This document shows positions 1-9,199 of a DNA stretch of 32,007 nucleotides, piece after piece. The DNA lies in NCBI GenBank assembly GCA_026195255.1, contig JAPHSS010000005.1, positions 1 through 32,007 on the forward strand, written 5' to 3'. The stretch comes from Gammaproteobacteria bacterium (lineage in GTDB: Bacteria > Pseudomonadota > Gammaproteobacteria > SZUA-229). How positions within the stretch are numbered: position 1 is the first letter of the stretch; every line of letters starts with the position of its first letter. The notes under the pieces are model-generated. The model had not been told where the DNA came from and ran no database searches. It was given only the letters and a program-made list of their open reading frames with translations. The position numbers and the translations under genes are program-made.

Positions 1-515
1 AAAGCAAGAATACCTGAGATACTATAACCCAGGGTTTGCAACATAATCAGACCACCAGTGATAAACACTGATATTCTAATAAGTTTACCTATTGCTTGCA
101 CAGTATGTTTATCAACATCCTGATCATCATCTGCAGACTGTTTATTAATAAATATATCTTCTGCACCTCTTATCAGGTGAAGCAAAAAGAAGATTAATAT
201 TGTAACAACACCAATGTCTCGCAATGGGTCAATTACTGCAAAAATAACAGCCTCACTTTGACGTTGCACGATTTCAGCAGCAAACAGAATACCGAGCAAC
301 CAGATAAGATAACTAACCGGGCGGGCAGCCGCATGAACGAGCAAATCATCCCAAGGGTTTTTTGTAATCGTTAACTTATTACGCAGTTTAAAAAAAATAC
401 GTTTTTGAATAAAACTAAAAACAAGTGTTGTTAATACAACAACAAAAACCTGCGTCATCCAGACTGATTCACTTTCAAGGTTAAATTTGCTTAATATGTC
501 TTGTAAAAATTCCAT
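1..515 (-). CDS. MscS-family mechanosensitive channel, N-terminal part
   Basis: The reading frame opens at an ATG at 513-515 and runs without a stop off the left edge, giving about 171 residues. It starts MEFLQDILSKFNLESES and has several hydrophobic helices (near residues 18-33, 62-78 and 92-110). The visible end reads LGYSISGILA, which resembles the start of the pore-lining helix of MscS-type channels, where a glycine- and alanine-rich segment follows. Such channels sit in the inner membrane and release solutes under hypo-osmotic shock. The beta domain and C-terminal cage lie outside the window, so the subfamily cannot be set. The gene lies 63 bases downstream of nagZ on the same strand; no strong ribosome binding site is visible before the ATG. 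Confidence 0.75.
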   Translation of the reverse strand, partial: MEFLQDILSKFNLESESVWMTQVFVVVLTTLVFSFIQKRIFFKLRNKLTITKNPWDDLLVHAAARPVSYLIWLLGILFAAEIVQRQSEAVIFAVIDPLRDIGVVTILIFFLLHLIRGAEDIFINKQSADDDQDVDKHTVQAIGKLIRISVFITGGLIMLQTLGYSISGILA

Positions 516-578
516 AATTGATATTTTATTTATAAATAGTTAAGTTGATATTTAGATATATATTAATAAACACGGCGT

Positions 579-1625
579 TTATACATCCAGTTCTAAATTA
601 GGGCTGTCATCAAGCTGCTTGATTTTATCCACAACATTTTTCCATTTTTCTGATGCCATCAATTCATTTCGATCAATATGCCCTCGACCATGCATTCTAA
701 TTAAACGCATTTGCGAAGCCGGACTGGAATAAGCCTCAAGCGATTCTAAAACCTCTTGAGCGGCATCTGAATGATTACATACAAGTACCATATCGCATCC
801 AGCTTTTAATGCAGTATCTGCTCGCTGGGCAAAATCACCGACAATACCTGCCGCTTGCATACTCAAATCATCGCTGAAAATAACACCTTGAAAATTCAGG
901 CGTTGTCGTAAAATTTGCTGTAACCAGATACTAGAATATCCCGCAGGTTTATTATCAACAGCGGGATAAACAACATGCGCCGGCATAACAGCCGCCAGGC
1001 CAAAATGTATCATTCTCTCAAAAGGAATAACATCTTGCATCATAATATCATTAAGTGAGCGATGATCAGTTGGCTGAGCTATATGTGAGTCTTCTTTTAC
1101 TGAGCCATGTCCTGGAAAATGTTTACCGGTTGCCTGCATACCTGCCTGATTCATACCTGACATATATTCATGTGCTAACTCAGATATAATTTCCGGATTC
1201 GAGTGATATGCCCTGTCACCTATTACACCACTTAAACCGATACCGATATCTAATACCGGGGCGAAACTCATATCGATACCCACGGCACGGCATTCAGCCG
1301 CCATTAACCAACCACAGTCATGAGTTAATTGTTTTGCCCGCTTTTTATCACTGGCATAGGCTTTTCCAAAAACGGCAGCAGGTGGTATGTGTGTAAAACC
1401 ATCACGAAAACGTTGTACTCGCCCGCCTTCATGATCAACAGCAATTAACAGATGTGGAGTACGTAAATCATGTATTTCCTTTATAAGACCAGTTATTTGT
1501 TCAGGCGATTCATAATTTCGAGTAAATAAAATAACGCCACCTGTTTGCGGATGGAGTAACATTTCACGTTCTTGCGGGGTAATTGATGTTCCGACAAGGT
1601 CAAGCATCACCGGGCCAAGTGACAT
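579..1625 (-). CDS. nagZ: Beta-N-acetylhexosaminidase NagZ
   Basis: A glycoside hydrolase family 3 enzyme of 348 residues, the usual NagZ size. It removes N-acetylglucosamine from 1,6-anhydro-muropeptides in the cytoplasm during peptidoglycan recycling. The family signature KHFPGHG lies at residues 168-174, followed by the DSH of the catalytic Asp-His dyad loop (179-181). The nucleophile motif SDDLSM is at 249-254 and the substrate-pocket motif DHEGGRVQR at 64-72. There is no signal peptide, as expected for a cytosolic enzyme. The ATG at 1625 has a good AAGGAA ribosome binding site seven bases upstream. In many gammaproteobacteria nagZ sits next to a YqiA-like esterase, as here. Confidence 0.97.
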   Translation of the reverse strand: MSLGPVMLDLVGTSITPQEREMLLHPQTGGVILFTRNYESPEQITGLIKEIHDLRTPHLLIAVDHEGGRVQRFRDGFTHIPPAAVFGKAYASDKKRAKQLTHDCGWLMAAECRAVGIDMSFAPVLDIGIGLSGVIGDRAYHSNPEIISELAHEYMSGMNQAGMQATGKHFPGHGSVKEDSHIAQPTDHRSLNDIMMQDVIPFERMIHFGLAAVMPAHVVYPAVDNKPAGYSSIWLQQILRQRLNFQGVIFSDDLSMQAAGIVGDFAQRADTALKAGCDMVLVCNHSDAAQEVLESLEAYSSPASQMRLIRMHGRGHIDRNELMASEKWKNVVDKIKQLDDSPNLELDV

Positions 1626-1687
1626 TCGGATTTCCTTCGTAATTTTTGTAATTTAATAGAATTATACAGTAATGATCGAGAGCCGCA

Positions 1688-2287
1688 CTATGAATAGGCT
1701 TTTAAACAATTGATACCACAAAATGCGAGCACGGTTTCAAGATGTCTATCAAACCCTGAGAACTCATGTCCTCCACCTTCTTCTACTATAGTTGGAACAG
1801 CTGCGTACTTTTCTAATGCCTGATTGTAATCAAGGACATCATCTCCAGTTTGCAACATAAGCAGGTAACGATCTGGATTAGTAATTTCTTTAACCTGATA
1901 TTTCTTTAACTGGTTTACATGATCCATTGTCAACATATACTCTTCCCCGGAGTATATATTACGGTTATAACCAAGATAATCTTCGAATAACTCATAGGGC
2001 TTAACAGCAGGATTAATCAAAACTACACGGCTATCAAATTTTTCAGCCAGCCAGGTAGCATAATATCCACCTAAAGAACTGCCAATAAAACATAAGGGCC
2101 GCATAGCGTTATGTTTCTGATATTTGTGAACCAGTTGAATTAGCTGATCCATTGCAATGGCAGGATCATGAGACAAAGCGGGTATTTCCAGCATATCCGG
2201 CATGTTTATTTTATCCGCATAGATTTTAAGCAAACTAGCTTTAAATGATTCTGGCGAACTGTTAAACCCATGGATATAAATCAGCAT
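1688..2287 (-). CDS. YqiA/YcfP-type alpha/beta-hydrolase (esterase)
   Basis: A 199-residue single-domain alpha/beta-hydrolase without a signal peptide. The N-terminus MLIYIHGFNSSP is typical of the YqiA/YcfP group. The nucleophile elbow GSSLGG lies at 69-74 (Ser71); the likely acid is Asp150 in the TGDD segment and the likely base His174 in GGGHEF. Together these make a complete catalytic triad. The E. coli relative YqiA is a short-chain acyl esterase; the natural substrate is not known to me. The gene precedes nagZ on the same strand with a 62-base gap and may be cotranscribed with it. Confidence 0.88.
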   Translation of the reverse strand: MLIYIHGFNSSPESFKASLLKIYADKINMPDMLEIPALSHDPAIAMDQLIQLVHKYQKHNAMRPLCFIGSSLGGYYATWLAEKFDSRVVLINPAVKPYELFEDYLGYNRNIYSGEEYMLTMDHVNQLKKYQVKEITNPDRYLLMLQTGDDVLDYNQALEKYAAVPTIVEEGGGHEFSGFDRHLETVLAFCGINCLKAYS

Positions 2288-2403
2288 ATCTACTTCAACA
2301 AAATAAAGTCATTTATTAACCCCTCTGTTCAGTATATAAGAAATTTTTAAATTGTCTGCACAAAGACACTGATTTTTACTAATAAATGCGCATATTTTGA
2401 AAT

Positions 2404-2883
2404 TTATATCATTTTTTGTAACAAACAGACTGAATGTGCAGCAATACCCTCTTCTTTTCCAATATATCCTAGTTTTTCTGTTGTTGTCGATTTAACATTT
2501 ATACAGTTGATATCGACATGTAAATCATCAGCAAGATTACTTCGCATAAGGTCTATATGGGGCGACATTTTAGGTGCTTGAGCAATTATAGTGACATCAA
2601 GATTTGCAAGAGTAAAATCTGCAGCAAGTACTAATTTATAGACCTGTTTTAACAATTCACGACTATTTATACCTTTATAACTAGTATCTGTATCTGGAAA
2701 GTGCTGACCAATATCGCCTAAAGCCATAGCACCCAGTAATGCATCACATACAGCATGAATTAAAACATCACCATCTGAATGAGCTTTAAATTGCTGATGA
2801 TAGTCTATTTTCACACCGCCTAATATAACGTGATCTCCTGTTTCGAATGCATGAACATCATAACCGTGACCAATTCTAATCAT
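2404..2883 (-). CDS. ispF: 2-C-methyl-D-erythritol 2,4-cyclodiphosphate synthase IspF
   Basis: A 159-residue protein of the normal IspF length. It converts 4-diphosphocytidyl-2-C-methyl-D-erythritol 2-phosphate to the 2,4-cyclodiphosphate with release of CMP, in the MEP route to isoprenoids. The start motif GHGYDVHAF supplies the metal ligands Asp9 and His11; the third ligand His lies in the [11 protein letters not shown] segment. The [11 protein letters not shown] loop and the C-terminal segment [19 protein letters not shown], which binds the cytidine, are intact. The usual upstream partner ispD is absent; here an ABC exporter gene ends 29 bases upstream of ispF's... start region on the same strand (its stop lies at 2913, but it is transcribed before ispF in the minus direction). 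Confidence 0.97.
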   Translation of the reverse strand: MIRIGHGYDVHAFETGDHVILGGVKIDYHQQFKAHSDGDVLIHAVCDALLGAMALGDIGQHFPDTDTSYKGINSRELLKQVYKLVLAADFTLANLDVTIIAQAPKMSPHIDLMRSNLADDLHVDINCINVKSTTTEKLGYIGKEEGIAAHSVCLLQKMI

Positions 2884-2912
2884 TGTTTCCCCGCTTTACC
2901 CGTTTATGTTCG

Positions 2913-4709
2913 CTACTCGGTGTGTGCCCCATATAACTGTTTATAGACACCATCTCTTTGCACCATATCATCATGAATACCTTCATCGATAACCTGCCCA
3001 TCTTCAAAAACAAACACCCTGTCAGCCTGTTTAACGGCACTTAAACGATGCGCGATTATCAGCGTGGTGCGATTTTTTAAAAACGACTGCATTGCCTGAT
3101 GTAATTTGGATTCTGTATCAGTATCAAGTGCAGAAGTCGCCTCATCTAAAATAACGACTTTAGGTTTAGACAATACCAGGCGAGCCACCGCAATACGTTG
3201 TCGCTGACCTCCCGATAACCTGACTCCATTTTGACCAAGAATAGTATCTAGCTGACTGGGTAATTCTTCAACAGTATCTTTAAGTTGTGCAACTTCTAAT
3301 GCTGCCCATAAATCAACATCTTTATACTCTTTTCCCAAACTTATATTATTTCGAACAGTGTCATTAAATAAAGCGGGATGCTGTAGTACTGTAGCTACAT
3401 TTTCTCGTACTACATCTAAGCCAATTTCTGTAACATCTACACCACCAAAAAACAATTTCCCCGCTGAAGGTGCATACATTCCCAACAATATCTGCACCAG
3501 TGTTGATTTACCGCCACCACTTGCGCCTACAATGGCAACCTTCTCACCTTTTTTTATATCTAGTGAGAGCCCGTTCAGAACAGGTTCACCCTCGGTATAA
3601 CTGAAGTGAATATTATCAACATGCAAACTCACACTCTGCTGATTTTCGAACGGGTTACTTATATGCGGATATTGTGGTTCGACATCCAGTTTTAACAAAT
3701 TATTCAGACGACTAATAGCTGCATTAGCGGCATAATAACTGTATTGCATACTGAGAATTTCCTGTACAGGAGCCATCATAAACCATAGATATGCGTATAC
3801 GGCAAACATCTGACCAATAGAAAGATCAGAAAAAATTACCATCAACATGCTAACTGCTCGAAAAACCTCAAAGCCCATTAAGAATACAAAAAAAGAAACA
3901 CGATTAGCGGCATCCGTTTTCCAGCTAAAAGATGATGAATGGGTTTTAATTCCGCGGGCTTTATCAATTACTCGCTGTATATAATGGCGCTCTCTATTAG
4001 CTGAGCGAATTTGATGAATTCCATCAAGCGTTTCGCTTAATGATTGCTGAAATAACTCGAAAGCTGAGTTTTCTTTTTTCTTTAAGTGTTTTACTCGTCG
4101 ACCTAACACGGTTGTAAAATATATAACGACTGGATTCATTACCAATATAAACAGAGCCAGTTGCCAGTGTATCCATAATAATATGACGGCAACACCAACA
4201 ATAGATAATACAGCAACAACGAATTTACTTAAGGCACTACCAATGAATGCATCTACTGCTTCTACATCTGTAACAAGGTGTGAGGCTACGGTTCCACTAC
4301 CCAGTGTTTCATATTCAGACATAGAAACAAACTGCAGCTTAGACAATAACTTTAAGCGAATTTGATATGTGATTTCTTTAGCAATTTGCGTGAACTTGAA
4401 GGTTTGCCAAACGGCTAACATCATTGAAGAAAAACGCAAGGCAATGGTAAGGCACATTATAACGATTATATAAAATGCCGGGCTCCACAAACTTTCAGGA
4501 AAAACAACATTCATTGAACCGATCAGAAAACCCGGTTTATCCAATAACACCTCATCAACCAGAATAGGCATTAACATAGGTACTGGAGCACTTAGTATCG
4601 CGGCAAAAATAGCTATCAGATTAGCCTGCCACAAACTTCGTTTAAAAGATTTAGCTGTATTGAAAATTTGTGACCAGCTAATTTGATCGGCCTGGTTATT
4701 ATTACTCAT
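2913..4709 (-). CDS. ABC exporter, fused membrane and ATP-binding domains
   Basis: A 598-residue half-transporter. A type IV exporter membrane domain with about six helices (residues 28-325) precedes the ATPase domain (360-598). The Walker A GASGGGKS lies at 395-402, the signature LSGGQRQR at 498-505, Walker B VVILDEATSALD at 518-529, and the switch histidine in IIAHRLS near the C-terminus. It should work as a homodimer or heterodimer in the inner membrane. The substrate is unknown; lipids, peptides or drugs are all possible, and the absence of a peptidase domain argues against a bacteriocin-processing type. It precedes ispF by 29 bases and may share its transcript. Confidence 0.92.
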   Translation of the reverse strand: MSNNNQADQISWSQIFNTAKSFKRSLWQANLIAIFAAILSAPVPMLMPILVDEVLLDKPGFLIGSMNVVFPESLWSPAFYIIVIMCLTIALRFSSMMLAVWQTFKFTQIAKEITYQIRLKLLSKLQFVSMSEYETLGSGTVASHLVTDVEAVDAFIGSALSKFVVAVLSIVGVAVILLWIHWQLALFILVMNPVVIYFTTVLGRRVKHLKKKENSAFELFQQSLSETLDGIHQIRSANRERHYIQRVIDKARGIKTHSSSFSWKTDAANRVSFFVFLMGFEVFRAVSMLMVIFSDLSIGQMFAVYAYLWFMMAPVQEILSMQYSYYAANAAISRLNNLLKLDVEPQYPHISNPFENQQSVSLHVDNIHFSYTEGEPVLNGLSLDIKKGEKVAIVGASGGGKSTLVQILLGMYAPSAGKLFFGGVDVTEIGLDVVRENVATVLQHPALFNDTVRNNISLGKEYKDVDLWAALEVAQLKDTVEELPSQLDTILGQNGVRLSGGQRQRIAVARLVLSKPKVVILDEATSALDTDTESKLHQAMQSFLKNRTTLIIAHRLSAVKQADRVFVFEDGQVIDEGIHDDMVQRDGVYKQLYGAHTE

Positions 4710-4743
4710 ATATTTGATATTACAGCATTGCTTGAGTTTGATT

Positions 4744-4765
4744 AAAAAGGTTAAACAGAGAACCT
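4744..4765 (-). terminator. Weak intrinsic terminator after the MoxR operon
   Basis: Read on the minus strand, a five-base-pair stem (AGGTT pairing with AACCT, eight-base loop) is followed directly by a run of T (4744-4748). It sits in the 112-base gap after the DUF58 stop at 4822 and before the ABC exporter start at 4709. The stem is short and has only two GC pairs, so it may act weakly or not at all. Confidence 0.3.
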
Positions 4766-4821
4766 AACAGTATTCGGTAAATTATAACACTTATTACTTC
4801 AAGCCTATATTTCTAATTATC

Positions 4822-6165
4822 TTATATCTGACCTGAGGTTTTCAACTCCAGATACGTGTTTGTTAAAGAAAGCGCCAGCTCCCCAGGTAAGACATCAAGT
4901 GTATTAATGCCACTATTACGAAGCTGTTTAACCAGTAAATCACGTTTAGACAGATAGGTATGGGTTGCTGCTACAGTTAAGGCATCTTGTAAATTAATGA
5001 CAGGCTGCTCTAGTCTATCAACTATAACCTGCTCCTGTAGACTGGCAACCACCACTTTATGATATTTTTTAAGTAAATGAACAGCCGCTTTTAAATCATC
5101 ACAATCATCATCTCGAAGATTTGTAAGAATCAGCACCAGTGAACGTTTTCGTTGACGTATAACAAGATCACGAGCCCCGGATGAATAATCTGGTGCCGCT
5201 GAACCGGGTTGTAAATCAAAAACCCCATTAAGCAGTGAGTTAATATTGGCAACGCCTTTAACCGGTTTAATCCAACGCTGATCGTCATGGCTAAATGTTG
5301 AGACACCAACAGAGTCACCCTGCCTTAAAGCAACATACCCTAATAGTAATAATGCATTTAAACTATGGTCAAAGTGTGATAAGTCACCGTCCTGTGCGAG
5401 CATTCGATGCCCACAGTCCATCATTACAATAATTTGTTGATCACGTTCATCCTGATATTCACGAGCGATCATTTTCCTCATTCGAGAGGATGCTTTCCAG
5501 TCAATTTGTTTTAGACTGTCACCTTTTCTGAACTCGCGTAATTGATGAAAATCCATACCCTGACCACGCCGTCGGTGTTTCAGTATTCCCATTAAACTTA
5601 AGTGATTTTCAGTCGCCAGTAACGCATATTCAATTACGGGAGCATAATTTGGATATACACGAATTTCATCTAGAAGCGGCAAATCATGAGTAAACTGCCA
5701 TAATGAAAATGGTGAAGAAACAAGGCATTCTAACTTTTCAAAATATAACATGCCTCGCTTAAGGGGTTTTATAACATATGATAATACAGCCGTTTCATTA
5801 CTATCTAAAAAAAGCCTTCTTGGCAGACCTTCAACTTCAGCTTGTCGCGGAAAGTGATCAAAAACATCTACAACCATTGATGATTGATTATTATTTGTTA
5901 CCGATAGTTTTACCTGATGTTTAATACCAACAGACAAAGTACTCGTTAAACTTCTAGTTATAACAGGTGGTAAAATTTTATAAACCATCCACAGATCAAT
6001 TAATGAAAACAACAGAATAATTAAAGCTGTTATGCCCCAGTAAATTTCAGCCTCAGTCCAGATACTTGATATCAGCCCCATAACGATTAATACAATTAAT
6101 AATTGTATTAATCGAGGAGCTGGTTTGAATTTAATTAATTTCATATTAGTAAAAATTAATGACAC
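4822..6165 (-). CDS. DUF58 protein, partner of MoxR ATPase
   Basis: A 447-residue protein with two adjacent membrane helices (about 20-60), a beta-rich middle segment and a DUF58 domain. The family core LREFRKGDSLKQIDWKASSR is at 209-228. A von Willebrand A-like fold follows; its metal site motif reads DCGHRM (Asp250) rather than DxSxS, so metal binding there is doubtful. DUF58 proteins are regularly paired with MoxR ATPases and are thought to be their clients or adaptors at the membrane. The start is GTG, directly abutting the MoxR stop (TAA then GTG), which suggests translational coupling; an ATG at 6144 (codon 8) is an alternative. It is the last gene of the operon. Confidence 0.88.
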   Translation of the reverse strand: MSLIFTNMKLIKFKPAPRLIQLLIVLIVMGLISSIWTEAEIYWGITALIILLFSLIDLWMVYKILPPVITRSLTSTLSVGIKHQVKLSVTNNNQSSMVVDVFDHFPRQAEVEGLPRRLFLDSNETAVLSYVIKPLKRGMLYFEKLECLVSSPFSLWQFTHDLPLLDEIRVYPNYAPVIEYALLATENHLSLMGILKHRRRGQGMDFHQLREFRKGDSLKQIDWKASSRMRKMIAREYQDERDQQIIVMMDCGHRMLAQDGDLSHFDHSLNALLLLGYVALRQGDSVGVSTFSHDDQRWIKPVKGVANINSLLNGVFDLQPGSAAPDYSSGARDLVIRQRKRSLVLILTNLRDDDCDDLKAAVHLLKKYHKVVVASLQEQVIVDRLEQPVINLQDALTVAATHTYLSKRDLLVKQLRNSGINTLDVLPGELALSLTNTYLELKTSGQI

Positions 6166-7167
6166 TTAATTTCGAGGCGCAGGCACTTTTTCTAAAAGAG
6201 CCGTAATAACTCTATCAGTATCCATAGCCTCTAATTCCATTTCAGGTGAAAGTATGATTCGGTGCCTCAATATAGGAAGCGCGACCGTTTTAATATCGTC
6301 AGGTGTAACAAAATCTCTACCTTGCATAAAAGCATAAGCACGAGCACAACGCACAATTGCGATACCGCCTCTCGGACCGGCCCCATTAGAAATACCTGGC
6401 CAGTCACGTGTTTTTCTAACAATAGCAACAGCATAATGCGAAACAGCATCATCAACTGATATTTCTGCACACTTCTTTTGTAATCTAACTATATCCTGCG
6501 GATTAAATTGTTTATCAACATTTTTAATTGAAAATTGATCTCCTACCTGGTTAGTGGTTACTTCTTTAACCATAAGATGCTCATCTTCCGATTGCGGATA
6601 ATCAATTTTAATTTTTATAATAAACCTGTCCAGTTGAGCCTCTGGTAATGGATATGTACCTTCCTGTTCTATTGGGTTCTGAGTAGCCATTACCATATAG
6701 GGCTCAGGTACAGGCATCGCTTTTCCCTCTAGTGTAACCTGATGTTCCTGCATAACTTCCAGTAAAGCTGACTGGGTTTTAGCAGGCGCACGATTTATTT
6801 CATCGGCAAGTAAAAGATTAGTAAAAACAGGGCCACGGCGCACACGAAATTTATTAGTTTCATTATCAAACATAATATGCCCGGTAATATCCGCCGGCAT
6901 TAAATCTGGTGTAAACTGTATTCGAGAAAATTCACCATTAATAGACCTCGCCAGTAAACGAACTAATAAAGTTTTGCCAAGTCCCGGTACACCTTCAACT
7001 AAAATATGACCTGCTGCTAAAAGAGCAACCATAACCTGATCGACAACTTCACGCTGACCAATAAACACATTATTAATCTGTTGTCTCAACTGCTGCATAA
7101 GTTGTGAGTCAGTTTGCTCATTAAGAGACGATTGCTCTGCTTCTTGCTGATTATCTTCTGAACTCAT
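6166..7167 (-). CDS. MoxR-family AAA+ ATPase
   Basis: A 333-residue cytoplasmic AAA+ ATPase. Walker A GVPGLGKT is at 59-66, Walker B LLLADEI at 118-124, the MoxR signature NRAPAKTQSALLEVMQE follows at 125-141, and the sensor segment ATQNPIEQEGTYPLPEAQLDRF begins at 161. The C-terminal lid domain contains the usual RHRIILSPE segment. MoxR ATPases act as chaperones for assembly or activation of protein complexes, commonly with von Willebrand A proteins. The ATG overlaps the upstream DUF4350 stop in an ATGA arrangement, and DUF58 follows without a gap, so the ATPase and its presumed partner are made together. The target complex is not known. Confidence 0.95.
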   Translation of the reverse strand: MSSEDNQQEAEQSSLNEQTDSQLMQQLRQQINNVFIGQREVVDQVMVALLAAGHILVEGVPGLGKTLLVRLLARSINGEFSRIQFTPDLMPADITGHIMFDNETNKFRVRRGPVFTNLLLADEINRAPAKTQSALLEVMQEHQVTLEGKAMPVPEPYMVMATQNPIEQEGTYPLPEAQLDRFIIKIKIDYPQSEDEHLMVKEVTTNQVGDQFSIKNVDKQFNPQDIVRLQKKCAEISVDDAVSHYAVAIVRKTRDWPGISNGAGPRGGIAIVRCARAYAFMQGRDFVTPDDIKTVALPILRHRIILSPEMELEAMDTDRVITALLEKVPAPRN

Positions 7168-8345
7168 ATACTTTTCCTCAATTTTTCAAGAGTCTTTACT
7201 TTTTTAATAAAATCATTCACCTGTTCTACATCATTATCAAACAAGGCATTTTCAATAGCCATTTCATCAATCTCGCTGATTTCTACAAAATGTACAATTT
7301 GATCATGTTTGCTTAAACCTGACCATTCCGGATACTTCAATTTAACTTTATGGCTTAGTTGTTTACGAACTTCAGTTAACAAAAGAGAGTAATGCCCCTT
7401 TCTCCAGTGATAGTTCCCGGAGGCCTTTAAATGATCCAGAAATTGCCGTCTTACTGGCTGATGAATATTGATTAATGGTCCGAACCTGGGTATTAACATC
7501 CATAAAATAGCCATAATAAATACTATGACAGAAAACATTAATGGTTTCGCGTTTTCCCATAACCATTGATATAACGATAGTTGGTTTTCAAATAAAGAAT
7601 AATAAAATACAGCTGACTCGGAAACTTCGAGTTGATCACTAGCCAATGAAAACAGGAAAGCAGCATGGTCATAACTCGCAATATAATCATTTCTAAACAT
7701 TCTCATATCAGACAATATCGTGATGCGGCCTTGTCCCGCCACTATCTGAAGCGCATGTACTCTTTCATTTTCTTCAACTTTCCATATTACTTCAGATTTG
7801 AAATGCGCTTTATTTGAAATAACCAGATAATCATCGAAATCAACCTGCCAGAAATTATCCTCATCATAAATTGCAATATTAACAGGCTCTTCAAAAAGTT
7901 CAGTTTCATCTCCCAATGCCTGCCTTTCTATAGATAACCCCAGCTTCTCAAATATGTAATCACGTTGACTGGTATTAGATTCAGAAGCAGGTTGCCCGGT
8001 AATTATTAAATGCCCGCCCTGCTCTACCCATTCAAGAATTTCTGTCGAACGACGCTTATCAAAAGCAAGGCGCACGCTGGGCACTAATAAGGTATCACTC
8101 GAACTTAATAATGTTTTTTTGTGGGTAAACAATTCAATCTTCTCAGATTTCTGACCCATCTTACGAAGAAAAAACTCTGCTGCTAAATAAGCATTCGTTT
8201 TTGCTTCCCCCTGATACCCCTGATCTTTTTCTACCAGTTGATAATCAAGCATGGAGTATAACCATGCAGCCATAGCTATAGTGGCGACTATTACGACAGA
8301 ATAAACGAATGTACTGGACGTTTTTTTATTATTTACAAAAGTCAT
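7164..8345 (-). CDS. DUF4350-type membrane protein of the MoxR operon
   Basis: A 393-residue protein with an N-terminal membrane helix (about 14-33) and a second one near 270-290 (PLMFSVIVFIMAILWMLIP). Between them lies a presumably periplasmic domain of about 230 residues with the glutamine amidotransferase-like layout of DUF4350 (segment LLVPSVRLAFDKRRSTEILEWVEQGGHLIITG). The C-terminal hundred residues are predicted cytosolic and helical. DUF4350 proteins recur beside MoxR and DUF58 genes; the function is unknown. Its ATG shares one base with the upstream DUF4129 stop (TAATG), and its stop overlaps the MoxR start by four bases. Confidence 0.75.
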   Translation of the reverse strand: MTFVNNKKTSSTFVYSVVIVATIAMAAWLYSMLDYQLVEKDQGYQGEAKTNAYLAAEFFLRKMGQKSEKIELFTHKKTLLSSSDTLLVPSVRLAFDKRRSTEILEWVEQGGHLIITGQPASESNTSQRDYIFEKLGLSIERQALGDETELFEEPVNIAIYDEDNFWQVDFDDYLVISNKAHFKSEVIWKVEENERVHALQIVAGQGRITILSDMRMFRNDYIASYDHAAFLFSLASDQLEVSESAVFYYSLFENQLSLYQWLWENAKPLMFSVIVFIMAILWMLIPRFGPLINIHQPVRRQFLDHLKASGNYHWRKGHYSLLLTEVRKQLSHKVKLKYPEWSGLSKHDQIVHFVEISEIDEMAIENALFDNDVEQVNDFIKKVKTLEKLRKSI

Positions 8346-9199
8346 TAGTCTTCTGTACCGTGTTTGGAAAAAAACTGATTCCAGTTATTGCAAACTTCTT
8401 CAAACAGGTGATCATCTGGTAATCGATGTGCATACGCCACGGACACCCAGATATCTGTCAACTTTTTAAATTGAATGGTACGTTTGTTTATAACAGATTG
8501 ACTGGTTTCACTATTCGATGCATTAATTATCGGCGAACCTGCTTCAAGCTGACGTATACAATCTTGCTCAGTCGCCCCGGCCGCCAGATCAAAACGATAC
8601 TGTTTAAATAAAGAAGCAAGAGCGCCTCTATACAATAAACTGACGGCTTCTCTGTGCTGAGACTTTAACCATAATAAGTGAGCTTCGTTTTCAATATCAT
8701 CAGGTAAGCTTTGCTGCCTGATATCGAGCCCGAATAATGTTTCGGGTATTTCAGTTTTGTCTTTTTTATATTTTTTGCCCTGTATCAAATTCAACCAGTA
8801 TTCTCTATATCGATATAAATAAAATATAACGATTACAGGTACAAACCAGAGCAGCGCTTCAATTAACATTGTAATAAAGCTTACAAGACCCGTTAACCAT
8901 GCCATGTCCGGGTTAATTTCAGGTTCTTCCTGTGTTTTTTCAAAATTCCAGACTTTCTCTTCTATTATAAAAACAAATGGTTTATTCGACATTATCTCTT
9001 CTATAACCGCTTTTGATTCTTCTATATCTTTACGGTTGTCACTAACATCCGGCCTTTTATCGATAACATCCTGATCTATAACATCATCTGAAAAAGCAGC
9101 ATTTGTGCTTAAGATAAAAGAAACCATGAATACTAATAACAGGACATTTTTAACCACGTGACTTATCCATATCATTATTAACCATATATCGTGGCTCAT
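8345..9199 (-). CDS. DUF4129 membrane protein of the MoxR operon
   Basis: A 284-residue protein with an N-terminal hydrophobic segment ending in SFILSTNAAFS (signal peptide or anchor), a periplasmic stretch of about 70 residues rich in acidic residues, a membrane helix near 104-128, and a cytosolic C-terminal domain containing HREAVSLLYRGALASLF, typical of DUF4129. The ATG at 9199 is preceded by AGAGAA at a suitable distance, which favours it over the ATG at 9175. Either way the start lies inside the end of the upstream gene (overlap 26-50 bases). The role is unknown, but this family is a standing member of MoxR-DUF58 clusters. Confidence 0.72.
   Translation of the reverse strand: MSHDIWLIMIWISHVVKNVLLLVFMVSFILSTNAAFSDDVIDQDVIDKRPDVSDNRKDIEESKAVIEEIMSNKPFVFIIEEKVWNFEKTQEEPEINPDMAWLTGLVSFITMLIEALLWFVPVIVIFYLYRYREYWLNLIQGKKYKKDKTEIPETLFGLDIRQQSLPDDIENEAHLLWLKSQHREAVSLLYRGALASLFKQYRFDLAAGATEQDCIRQLEAGSPIINASNSETSQSVINKRTIQFKKLTDIWVSVAYAHRLPDDHLFEEVCNNWNQFFSKHGTED

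Noticed and set aside
2913-4709. Lipid A flippase MsbA
   Set aside because: General architecture fits, but this is shared by all exporters of the type; the neighbouring genes (ispF) do not include lpxK, so the name is not supported.
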